The notes under the pieces were generated by a model that made no database searches, was not told the DNA's origin, and was given only the letters and a program-made list of their open reading frames with translations. This document shows positions 1 through 5,657 of a DNA stretch of 5,775 bases, piece after piece (position 1 is the stretch's first letter; the number at the start of each line of letters is the position of its first letter). The stretch lies in the NCBI GenBank assembly GCA_025357775.1, contig JANXOQ010000082.1, positions 1 through 5,775 of the forward strand. The letters run 5' to 3'. Both the position numbers and the translations under genes were made by a program. The stretch is from Ferruginibacter sp. Lineage in GTDB: Bacteria > Bacteroidota > Bacteroidia > Chitinophagales > Chitinophagaceae.

Positions 1-58
1 ATCTTTCTTTGCTATCAAATTGCTTTACAAACGCTATAATGTTAGTACCTTTAAACAT
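1..58 (-). CDS. IS1595-family transposase, N-terminal fragment (runs off left edge)
   Basis: Reading the minus strand from an ATG at 58-56 gives 19 residues beginning MFKGTNIIAFVKQF and continuing open to the window edge. The MFKG-N-I-I/L-x-F-x-x-F opening is, from memory, characteristic of IS1595/ISXO2-like transposases, which continue into a zinc-ribbon and then a DDE-type catalytic domain. Those domains lie outside the window, so neither zinc ligands nor catalytic residues can be checked. The product would cut and join the ends of its own insertion sequence. It points away from the downstream genes, and a possible minus-strand -7 element (78-85) and a possible IS end (117-136) lie behind its start. 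The assignment rests on 19 residues only; a chance open frame is the alternative. Confidence 0.6.
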   Translation of the reverse strand, partial: MFKGTNIIAFVKQFDSKER

Positions 59-77
59 ATACTGCTATTTAATTTAG

Positions 78-85
78 CAAATATA
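78..85 (-). promoter_or_regulatory. Candidate -7 element for the transposase
   Basis: On the minus strand this reads TATATTTG, an exact match to the Bacteroidota -7 consensus TAnnTTTG. It lies 19 bases ahead of the transposase ATG, which would leave a short leader. No TTTG-like -33 box is visible at the usual 19-21 base spacing, and such octamers arise easily in AT-rich DNA, so this is weak. Confidence 0.25.
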
Positions 86-116
86 TTACAAATACTAATA
101 TAATTAGCTTTTATTA

Positions 117-136
117 TGGGGTAAACAAGTGCCTAC
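117..136 (-). repeat. Candidate terminal inverted repeat (outer end) of the IS1595-like element
   Basis: The plus strand reads TGGGGTAAACAAGTGCCTAC, a GC-richer block standing out from very AT-rich surroundings about 60-80 bases behind the transposase start. That is where the end of an insertion sequence should be. Read outward to inward on the minus strand it begins GTAGGCACTTG. The other end of the element and the target duplication are outside the window, so the boundary is inferred from position and composition only. If correct, the element stops about 50 bases before the DUF4442 gene. Confidence 0.35.
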
Positions 137-188
137 TTCAATAATTTTTATTATAAACTATATTGCACAAAACCAATAGCAATAAATT

Positions 189-692
189 ATGCCAAAAGGA
201 ATTACAACTTTTAATAATTTTACTAATAAAATTACCAATCCCTTTTGGAGATTTATTTTTATGATTACAAAACTACCTGCTGCTTTTTTTAGTGGTGTAA
301 GATTTGTTTCTGTTAATGAAAATGATTGTATAATAAGCATAAAACATACATGGTTTACAAAAAATCCATTTAAAAGCATATATTTTGCATGCCTTGCAAT
401 GGCAGCAGAAATGAGCACAGGGTTACTTGCTATGGGGCACACTTTTCAATTATCTTCACCTGTAGGTATGCTTGTATCAGAGGTAAGAGCTAATTTTATA
501 AAGAAAGCAACTGGCAAAATAACTTTTGTAAGTAATGATGGTGAACGAATAAAGGCAGCAGTAAAAAATGCAAATACCAATGGAGTAACAACCTTTGTAG
601 AAACCAATTCTATTGGTACAAATCAAGAAGGTATTATTGTAGCTCACTTTATTATTACTTGGGCTTTTAAATCAAGGAAAAATTCTATTTAG
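189..692 (+). CDS. DUF4442 hotdog-fold protein, putative acyl-CoA thioesterase
   Basis: The 167-residue protein resembles the DUF4442 group (PaaI-like hotdog fold), whose members are thought to hydrolyse acyl-CoA or similar thioesters in the cytoplasm. Seen here: an N-terminal helical part (about 1-30), a strand region around FSGVRFVSV (34-42), then NPFKSIYFACLAMAAEMSTG (59-78). This last stretch matches the long central hotdog helix that follows an Asn; Glu74 is a candidate active-site acid. Alternating strands follow at about 97-116, 120-127, 132-139 and 148-159. Length fits a single domain. The start is the first ATG after an in-frame TAA at 183-185, with no Shine-Dalgarno sequence. It stands alone, with the presumed insertion sequence end some 50 bases upstream and 344 bases of gap downstream. 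Substrate is unknown; the family call is from memory of the pattern. Confidence 0.72.
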   Translation: MPKGITTFNNFTNKITNPFWRFIFMITKLPAAFFSGVRFVSVNENDCIISIKHTWFTKNPFKSIYFACLAMAAEMSTGLLAMGHTFQLSSPVGMLVSEVRANFIKKATGKITFVSNDGERIKAAVKNANTNGVTTFVETNSIGTNQEGIIVAHFIITWAFKSRKNSI

Positions 693-1036
693 CACTAAAA
701 TTTTTTTATTTAAATTAGAATATTTCAATCTATTTGAAAAGGGTTTATTATTATGGAATATAAGAGAAGTTGAATAACTTAAATTCTCTAAATTTCAATG
801 CTGAAAAGTAAAATATAAGGTAAGTTTTATAACTAGAAAACAATAACCAATATCTACCATTTAAATATGCCAAAAAAATCCTCCTTGTATATATTTCTGT
901 AAATTGCATTTTATTAATTAAAAGTTGATTTGTGATTGCTATAATTTTGCAATAAAATTATAAATACACTGCAAACCCCTAAAAGGCTTACAAATGCTAC
1001 CAAAGGGATTCACAGCTTTTAGTATCAATAATTTTT
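693..1036 (+). other. 344-bp intergenic region before maeB
   Basis: No credible reading frame is seen on either strand, and there is no tRNA or recognisable riboswitch. Right after the DUF4442 stop, short self-complementary sequence (TTTAG and CTAAA two bases apart) precedes a run of T at about 702-708. It is too tight a loop to call a terminator. A promoter-like octamer sits at 942-949. In the presumed leader of maeB, AAAAGGCT (981-988) can pair with AGCTTTT (1014-1020) with one bulged base, leaving a large loop; this is weak and may be chance. Confidence 0.5.
942..949 (+). promoter_or_regulatory. maeB: Candidate -7 promoter element for maeB
   Basis: TAATTTTG matches the Bacteroidota -7 consensus TAnnTTTG exactly. 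It lies 87 bases before the maeB ATG, which would give a leader of about 80 bases. The -33 box is poor: TTTG at 929-932 is only 9 bases away and TTG at 925-927 is 14 away, against an expected 19-21. It is the best promoter candidate in the gap. Confidence 0.35.
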
Positions 1037-3397
1037 ATGGCAAAAGAACTAAGAAAACAACTAGCATTAGAATATCACTCCAAAGGTAGACCTGGTAAAA
1101 TAGAAGTAGTACCTACAAAAGAGGCAAAAACCCAGCGTGACTTATCGCTTGCCTATTCACCTGGCGTAGCAGAACCCTGCAAAGAAATAGCCGCCAACCC
1201 AGAGGATGTTTTTAAATATACTGCAAAGGGAAATTTGGTAGGGGTTATAACCAATGGTACCGCAGTGCTTGGGCTTGGTAATATTGGGCCAGAGGCTAGC
1301 AAACCAGTAATGGAAGGTAAAGCAGTACTGTTTAAAATTTTTGCAGATATAGATGTTTTTGATATTGAAATAAATGAAACCGACCCACAAAAGTTTGTAG
1401 ATATTGTAGCAGCATTGGAGCCTACATTTGGAGGTATTAATTTAGAAGATATAAAAGCACCTGAATGTTTTTTTATAGAGCAAGAATTAAAAAAGCGTTG
1501 TAAAATACCTGTAATGCATGATGACCAACATGGTACAGCAATCATTTCTTCCGCAGCATTACTTAATGCATTGGAATTACAAAAAAAGAAAATAGAAAAA
1601 GTAACAATTGTTGTAAATGGTGCAGGAGCCGCTGCTACAGCGTGTATGCGCTTATATGTATCGCTAGGCGCAAAGCCAGATAATTTTATAGTATTTGATA
1701 AAGAAGGAATTTTACACAATGGTCGTACAGATATACCAGATTTGCAACAACCATTTGTAAAAGATAAAAAATACAGTAATTGGGATTTAGCTAAGGCTAT
1801 GAAAGATGCAGATGTTTTTCTAGGGCTTAGTGTAGGCAATGTGGTAACGGCAGAAATGGTAAAATCAATGGCAAAAAACCCAATCGTTTTTGCAATGGCA
1901 AACCCAGTGCCAGAGATAATGTATGATGTAGCAAAAGCAAGTAGAAAAGATTTGATAATGGCTACTGGACGAAGCGATACGCCTAATATGGTGAATAATG
2001 TATTGGGCTTTCCTTACATTTTTAGAGGTGCACTTGATGTACGTGCAACAGGTATTAACGAAGCTATGAAACTGGCGGCTGTAAAGGCTTTGGCAGAACT
2101 AGCTAAAACGCCTGTGCCAGATATTGTAAACCTTGCGTACAATGAAAAAGCCTTGTGCTTTGGAGATGATTATATTATTCCAAAACCACTTGACCCTCGT
2201 TTGCTTGCAGCAATAGCACCAGCGGTAGCTAAAGCCGCTATTGAAAGTGGCGTGGCTCGTAAAACCATTACAGATTGGGATGCGTACGAAATAGAAATGA
2301 ATAGTAGGCTTGGTTTGGATAATCAATTGAGTAGAGCCATTGGAAATAAAGCAAGACAAAACCCAAAAAGAGTAGTATTTGCAGATGCAGAAAACTCAAA
2401 AGTATTAAAGGCTGCACAATTAGTATTAGAGGAAAAAATTGGTTTTCCAATATTGTTGGGTAATGAAAAAAGAATACGAAAAATTGCAGAAGATAATGCG
2501 GTAGATTTAGAAGGAATGCCAATCATTAATCCGCAGGATGATGATACAGAGGAAATGCGAAAATCTTTTGGAGAAATATTTTTTGAAAAAAGAAAGCGCA
2601 AAGGTGTAAATAATTATGAAGCATACAAAGCCATGAAAGATCGTAACCACTTTGGTTGTATGATGGTAGAAACTGGCGTGGCAGATTGTATGATAAGCGG
2701 TTTAAGTAGAAATTATCCTGATACTATTCGCCCAGCATTACACATTATAGGTACTGACCCAAATGTAAAAAAAATAGCTGGTATGTATCTATTGTTTACA
2801 AAACGTGGGCCATTATTTTTAGCAGATACTACTGTTAATTTTAACCCAACAGCAGAAGAGCTTGCAGAAATAACTTTGATGGTGGCTAAAGAAGTAAGGC
2901 AATTTAATCTTGTACCAAAGATCGCAATGCTTTCGTACTCTAACTTTGGAAGCAGTGATTCGCCAGAGGCTAAGCTTGTACAAAAAGCGCATAAAATTGT
3001 AAAAGAAAAAGAACCTAATTTAATATGCGATGGAGAAATGCAAGGCATACTTGCTTTTAATAAAGAAATTTTAAAAGAGAATTATCCATTTTCTGAGTTG
3101 ATAAATGGAGAGGTAAACACACTTATTTTTCCAAATTTATCAGCAGGTAATATTGCGTATAATTTATTGCAAGAGGTAGGCGGTGCTGATAGTATTGGAC
3201 CAATATTGTTAGGTTTAAACAAACCAGTGCATGTGTTGCAGCTTGGTAGTAGTATCAGAAGTATTTTTAATATGGTGGTGATAGCAGTAGTAGATGCGCA
3301 AGCAAAAAATAAATCAAAAGAAATTACGCTGCCTGCTACGCAAGAAGAAATAAAAAAACCAAAATGGTGGAAGAGTAGGAAGGCAGTTAGCAGTTAG
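1037..3397 (+). CDS. maeB: NADP-dependent malic enzyme with C-terminal phosphotransacetylase-like domain
   Basis: The 786-residue protein is a MaeB-type malic enzyme: it decarboxylates malate to pyruvate and CO2 in the cytoplasm, making NADPH. The malic domain shows YSPGVAEPC (40-48, Tyr40 as likely general acid), GTAVLGLGNIGPEA (74-87), catalytic-type Lys95, metal ligands Glu136-Asp137 in LEDIKAPECF, and HDDQHGT (161-167). The cofactor fold has GAGAAA (195-200), MANPVPEI (287-294) and GRSDTPNMVNNVLGFP (311-326). From about 442 to 755 comes a phosphotransacetylase-like domain with SYSNFGSS (633-640), DGEMQG (665-670) and NLSAGNIAYNLL (700-711). In this family the domain is generally considered regulatory, sensing acetyl-CoA, rather than catalytic. 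Length is usual or slightly long. The ATG at 1037 fits the family N-terminus (MAKELRKQLALEYH) and has no Shine-Dalgarno sequence. The last residues AVSS and the stop are encoded by a heptamer repeat. The serine hydrolase begins 44 bases downstream. Confidence 0.95.
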   Translation: MAKELRKQLALEYHSKGRPGKIEVVPTKEAKTQRDLSLAYSPGVAEPCKEIAANPEDVFKYTAKGNLVGVITNGTAVLGLGNIGPEASKPVMEGKAVLFKIFADIDVFDIEINETDPQKFVDIVAALEPTFGGINLEDIKAPECFFIEQELKKRCKIPVMHDDQHGTAIISSAALLNALELQKKKIEKVTIVVNGAGAAATACMRLYVSLGAKPDNFIVFDKEGILHNGRTDIPDLQQPFVKDKKYSNWDLAKAMKDADVFLGLSVGNVVTAEMVKSMAKNPIVFAMANPVPEIMYDVAKASRKDLIMATGRSDTPNMVNNVLGFPYIFRGALDVRATGINEAMKLAAVKALAELAKTPVPDIVNLAYNEKALCFGDDYIIPKPLDPRLLAAIAPAVAKAAIESGVARKTITDWDAYEIEMNSRLGLDNQLSRAIGNKARQNPKRVVFADAENSKVLKAAQLVLEEKIGFPILLGNEKRIRKIAEDNAVDLEGMPIINPQDDDTEEMRKSFGEIFFEKRKRKGVNNYEAYKAMKDRNHFGCMMVETGVADCMISGLSRNYPDTIRPALHIIGTDPNVKKIAGMYLLFTKRGPLFLADTTVNFNPTAEELAEITLMVAKEVRQFNLVPKIAMLSYSNFGSSDSPEAKLVQKAHKIVKEKEPNLICDGEMQGILAFNKEILKENYPFSELINGEVNTLIFPNLSAGNIAYNLLQEVGGADSIGPILLGLNKPVHVLQLGSSIRSIFNMVVIAVVDAQAKNKSKEITLPATQEEIKKPKWWKSRKAVSS

Positions 3398-3417
3398 CAA
3401 AATGCAGGTGGCAATTA
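3376..3417 (+). repeat. Short heptanucleotide repeat array overlapping the maeB stop codon
   Basis: From 3383 to 3417 five 7-base units follow in strict phase, each starting GCA. The first two are identical (GCAGTTA at 3383 and 3390); those at 3397, 3404 and 3411 are diverged. A further diverged unit may precede at 3376. The first two units encode maeB residues AVSS and its TAG stop (3395-3397). The array fills most of the gap to the hydrolase gene. The same heptamer pattern recurs after the hydrolase at 4632-4738. Confidence 0.6.
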
Positions 3418-3441
3418 TTTACTTTAAGAAAATTAGGTATA

Positions 3442-4635
3442 ATGAAATTAAAATATTTTCTAATTACTAATTTTTTATTAGTATGTTTTTTTTGCAATGG
3501 TCAGAATGCAAATAATGATTTCAATAAAAATTTATTAAAAATTCAAGCCTCATCAAATTGGCCAGGTTTTGCTGTAGCTATAATAAAAAATGATTCTGTT
3601 ATTTTTTCAAATGGATACGGCTTTGCAAATAAAAAAAATAAAACTCCTTATTCTATTGAAACTATCCAACCAATTGGTTCTATAAGCAAAACATTTATTG
3701 GTGTTGCTATTATGAAAGCTATTGAGCAAGGATATTTTACTTTGGAAACTCCCATAAATGATATATTACCTTTCAAAATCATTAATCCTTATTTTCCTAA
3801 TGCTGTAATAAGAGTGAAGCACCTTGCTACGCACACAAGTGGCTTAATTGACAAAGAGTCAACTTATATTGCTGCATATAATGTAGGAAACAAGCCCTTG
3901 GTTGAATTAGGGTCTTTTTTAAAAGAATGTTTTTCTGTAGATGGAAAATTATATAGTAAAGAAAATTTTTACAATGCTGAGCCTAATAAAGTGTATAATT
4001 ATAGTAATATTGCCCCGGCTTTGGCAGCTTATTTAGTGGAGATAAAATCAAAAATATCTTTTGCTGATTTTACTACAAAATATATTTTTGAGCCTTTAAA
4101 AATGTATGATACCCATTGGTTTTATAACAAAGCAAAGAGTGAAAAATATGCCACGCTTTATGAAATAAATAACAATGACAGCGTACTATTTAAATTTTTT
4201 TTAAATGCCGATAAAAGTGTAAACACATATTCTTGTACCACTTACCCTGATGGGAGTTTGAAAACATCGGCTTCTGATTTATCAAAATATTTAATTGAAA
4301 TGAATAATGGCTATGATGGAAAATCTACTTTGCTAACAAAAACTTCTTTTGAAATGTTGTTTAAAAAACAATTTTCAGCAATTGATATGCCTTTAAATAT
4401 GGATGCCAAAGAACCAAATAGAGCTATTTTTTGGGCATACAATAAAAAAGGAAAAATTATGCATACTGGCAGCGATATTGGTGTTTCTGCATTTATTTCG
4501 TTTGAACCTGATACAAAAATCGGTAGAATAATTTTAATTAATGCAGACTTGCAAGGAGAAGAAAATTTCAAAGCAGTAGAAAATTTTAAAAAAATAATTG
4601 GAGAAATTGAATTGTTTGAAAAAAGTTTGAGGTGA
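3442..4635 (+). CDS. Secreted serine hydrolase, class C beta-lactamase / penicillin-binding protein-like
   Basis: This is a 397-residue member of the beta-lactamase (class C, AmpC/PBP-like) superfamily. Residues 1-20 form a signal peptide: Lys2 and Lys4, a hydrophobic core at 5-18, and a cleavage site probably near Gly20. The Cys residues at 15 and 18 do not make a good lipobox. The three active-site elements are present: Ser80-Ile-Ser-Lys83 (SxxK nucleophile and base), Tyr187-Ser-Asn189 (YxN), and His341-Thr-Gly343 (the HTG variant of KTG). HLATHTSGL (127-135) is the conserved stretch of this superfamily. The catalytic set looks complete, so an active hydrolase of the periplasm or cell surface is expected. 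Members act as esterases, D-amino-acid peptidases or beta-lactamases, and sequence alone does not decide which. The start fits the signal peptide. It lies between two heptamer-repeat arrays, 44 bases after maeB, with no promoter recognised; readthrough from maeB is possible. Asp codons are mostly GAT (14 of 17). Confidence 0.88.
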   Translation: MKLKYFLITNFLLVCFFCNGQNANNDFNKNLLKIQASSNWPGFAVAIIKNDSVIFSNGYGFANKKNKTPYSIETIQPIGSISKTFIGVAIMKAIEQGYFTLETPINDILPFKIINPYFPNAVIRVKHLATHTSGLIDKESTYIAAYNVGNKPLVELGSFLKECFSVDGKLYSKENFYNAEPNKVYNYSNIAPALAAYLVEIKSKISFADFTTKYIFEPLKMYDTHWFYNKAKSEKYATLYEINNNDSVLFKFFLNADKSVNTYSCTTYPDGSLKTSASDLSKYLIEMNNGYDGKSTLLTKTSFEMLFKKQFSAIDMPLNMDAKEPNRAIFWAYNKKGKIMHTGSDIGVSAFISFEPDTKIGRIILINADLQGEENFKAVENFKKIIGEIELFEKSLR

Positions 4636-4738
4636 AGTGTGGAGTCGATAGTAGTAAGTAAGAAGTGGAGATTATTAAGTTGGGCGCAAGCAGTAGGCAT
4701 AATGCGGTAGGTAAAATGCAATAAGCGAAACGTAAACT
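4632..4738 (+). repeat. Degenerate heptanucleotide repeat array after the serine hydrolase
   Basis: About 15 units of 7 bases run in phase. AGT recurs at 4636, 4643, 4650, 4657, 4664, 4678 and 4692, all seven bases apart or a multiple of seven. Further on, units starting GC or GT appear at 4690, 4697, 4704, 4711, 4718, 4725 and 4732. The unit is roughly GMAGTNN and is close to GCAGTTA of the array at 3383. The hydrolase TGA stop (4633-4635) lies in the first unit. Units are diverged, so this looks like an old array. Read by eye; no statistics were run. Confidence 0.55.
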
Positions 4739-4862
4739 TAGTTTTATTTAAACTTAGAAATCTTATATGTAATATCGTTTTTAGAATAGGAATAAATTTT
4801 AACCCAAAGAAGTCTGTTGGCAGTAATTTTAGACAGACCATAATACTCATAATAACTATGAT
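4739..4862 (+). other. Leader region of the SUKH-like gene
   Basis: No gene is seen here. A 9-base direct repeat, TAAACTTAG, occurs at 4733-4741 and 4749-4757. No exact TAnnTTTG promoter element was found; TAATTTTA at 4824-4831 differs from it at the last base and lies inside the inverted repeat described separately. The AT-rich stretch 4739-4800 could hold a promoter I cannot recognise. Confidence 0.35.
4812..4838 (+). promoter_or_regulatory. Inverted repeat just upstream of the SUKH-like gene
   Basis: GTCTGT (4812-4817) is perfectly complementary to ACAGAC (4833-4838), with 15 bases between, ending 24 bases before the ATG. It could be an operator-like dyad or a leader hairpin. It lacks a following T-run, so it is not a typical terminator. 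A 6-base match can be chance, although it is GC-richer than its surroundings. Confidence 0.35.
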
Positions 4863-5417
4863 ATGGAATTGACAGAATTTGAACAAAATTTTAAGAGCTA
4901 TCCAATTTCAAGAGAACTGATTTTTTTAAAAAACTTTCAAGACAAACTTCCAGAATATTCAGAAGGTTTTTATCTTTTAGTGGACGATAAATCAGGAATT
5001 AAAACGTGGAGTGAGAATGAAAATTTCTTAAACCGACTTATGCCATTTGCCCAAGCAAACGGTACAGGTTCCACTTATGGAATATGGAACGATGGAACTG
5101 ACAAACTATTAAACGAACTACCAATTGTTGTTTTTGGTGACGAAGGTGGTGTACACATCGTTTCAGAAAATATTTTACAACTTATGCAAATGTTAACTCT
5201 TGACTCAGAAATTTCTGTTGACTTTGACCAAGCATATTTTTATAAAGATGAATACGACTATGAAGAATGCGAAGACAATGCTTCATACAAAAATTGGTTG
5301 AAAGATAATTTTCAATTAGAACCAATTGAAGACCCAAATAGAATGATTGAGACAGCACAAATTAAATATAAAGTAGCGTTTGACAATTGGTTTAAACAAT
5401 ATTACAATGGCGAATAA
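4863..5417 (+). CDS. SUKH / SMI1-KNR4-like protein, possible immunity protein
   Basis: The 184-residue acidic, soluble protein has no signal peptide or membrane segment. The core PFAQANGTGSTYGIW (61-75) followed by LPIVVFGDEGG (86-96) and a helix about 101-112 resembles the SMI1/KNR4 (SUKH) pattern. There, a small-residue-rich turn with an aromatic strand is followed by 'P-hydrophobic-GDEG' and a helix. SUKH proteins are often immunity partners of polymorphic toxins, but many bacterial copies are orphans of unknown role. The tail (about 120-184) is acidic and aromatic (EYDYEECED at 130-138). The start is the first usable ATG; an ATG at 4858 reaches a stop within five codons. No toxin gene is adjacent. 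Asp codons favour GAC 11 to 4, the reverse of the hydrolase gene, which suggests separate acquisition. Family call by pattern; an unrelated alpha/beta protein is the alternative. Confidence 0.55.
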   Translation: MELTEFEQNFKSYPISRELIFLKNFQDKLPEYSEGFYLLVDDKSGIKTWSENENFLNRLMPFAQANGTGSTYGIWNDGTDKLLNELPIVVFGDEGGVHIVSENILQLMQMLTLDSEISVDFDQAYFYKDEYDYEECEDNASYKNWLKDNFQLEPIEDPNRMIETAQIKYKVAFDNWFKQYYNGE

Positions 5418-5454
5418 AAACTATTGCCAATATTGAAGTTTATAATATTCTGGC
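5408..5454 (+). other. Two overlapping imperfect hairpins after the SUKH-like gene
   Basis: TGGC-AATA (5408-5416, with G5412 bulged) pairs with TATTGCCA (5422-5429), placing the gene's stop codon in the stem. GCCAATATT (5426-5434) can instead pair with AATATT-C-TGGC (5444-5454) with two bulged bases. The two stems share GCCA 5426-5429 and so exclude each other. Neither is followed by a clear T-run. It may act in transcript end formation or be chance. Confidence 0.25.
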
Positions 5455-5461
5455 GGAAGAA

Positions 5462-5648
5462 ATGACAAAGAACATTTTTAAATCTATTTGGCAGACAATT
5501 TTCAATTTGACTTTTTTTGTTATCTTCATTATCAGTTTATTTATTAGGCTTCGGTTTCTGGTGTATACTTTTAAAATTTTTCAATATTATAAAGCCTCGT
5601 TTTTTGTACATCGATGTCCTCAAATTTTACAAATCAGCAAAGAAATAA
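5462..5648 (+). pseudogene. Small membrane protein whose reading frame changes at a T7 run
   Basis: From the ATG at 5462 the frame gives MTKNIFKSIWQTIFNLT, then meets seven T (5512-5518). If read on, that frame produces implausible sequence and overlaps the permease start by 65 bases. One frame over, 5511-5648 reads like real protein: a hydrophobic stretch with LLGFGFW, then KPRFLYIDVLK and a basic end, stopping at TAA 5646-5648. That stop is nine bases before the permease ATG. Removing one T joins the two parts into a 61-residue protein with one membrane segment (about 18-37) and a Lys-rich tail. No family is recognised. Options are a sequencing or assembly error, a true disabling mutation, slippage in expression, or a 43-residue protein starting at TTG 5517. 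Tight spacing suggests an operon with the permease. Confidence 0.5.
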
Positions 5649-5657
5649 AAAGGAAAT

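Noticed and set aside
158..442. 94-codon open frame on the minus strand
   Set aside because: It lies opposite the DUF4442 gene, whose plus-strand translation has clear hotdog features; the minus product has no recognisable motif.
1153..1839. 228-codon open frame on the minus strand
   Set aside because: It is wholly inside maeB, whose malic-enzyme motifs cover the same bases. The product is low-complexity, Ser/Ile/Phe-rich, typical of an antisense shadow.
2323..3048. Minus-strand open frames of about 90-110 codons
   Set aside because: They are antisense to the phosphotransacetylase-like part of maeB and have no family features of their own.
2360..3300. A separate phosphate acetyltransferase (pta) gene
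   Set aside because: The phosphotransacetylase-like domain is continuous in frame with the malic domain, with no stop or new start; this fusion is normal for MaeB.
3442..4635. Antibiotic-resistance beta-lactamase
   Set aside because: The class C fold motifs are present, but this superfamily is dominated by esterases and peptidases, and nothing in the sequence points to resistance.
3376..4738. CRISPR array
   Set aside because: The repeats are 7 bases, contiguous and degenerate, with no spacers of constant length and no cas genes nearby.
4733..4757. Terminator formed by AGTTT/AAACT after the hydrolase
   Set aside because: The stem is only five AT-rich base pairs and no T-run follows; the sequence is better described as a short direct repeat of TAAACTTAG.
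4311..4886. 191-codon open frame on the minus strand
   Set aside because: It is mostly antisense to the serine hydrolase, including the HTG motif region, then runs through the heptamer array and the SUKH-like leader. Its product looks like AT-rich shadow sequence.
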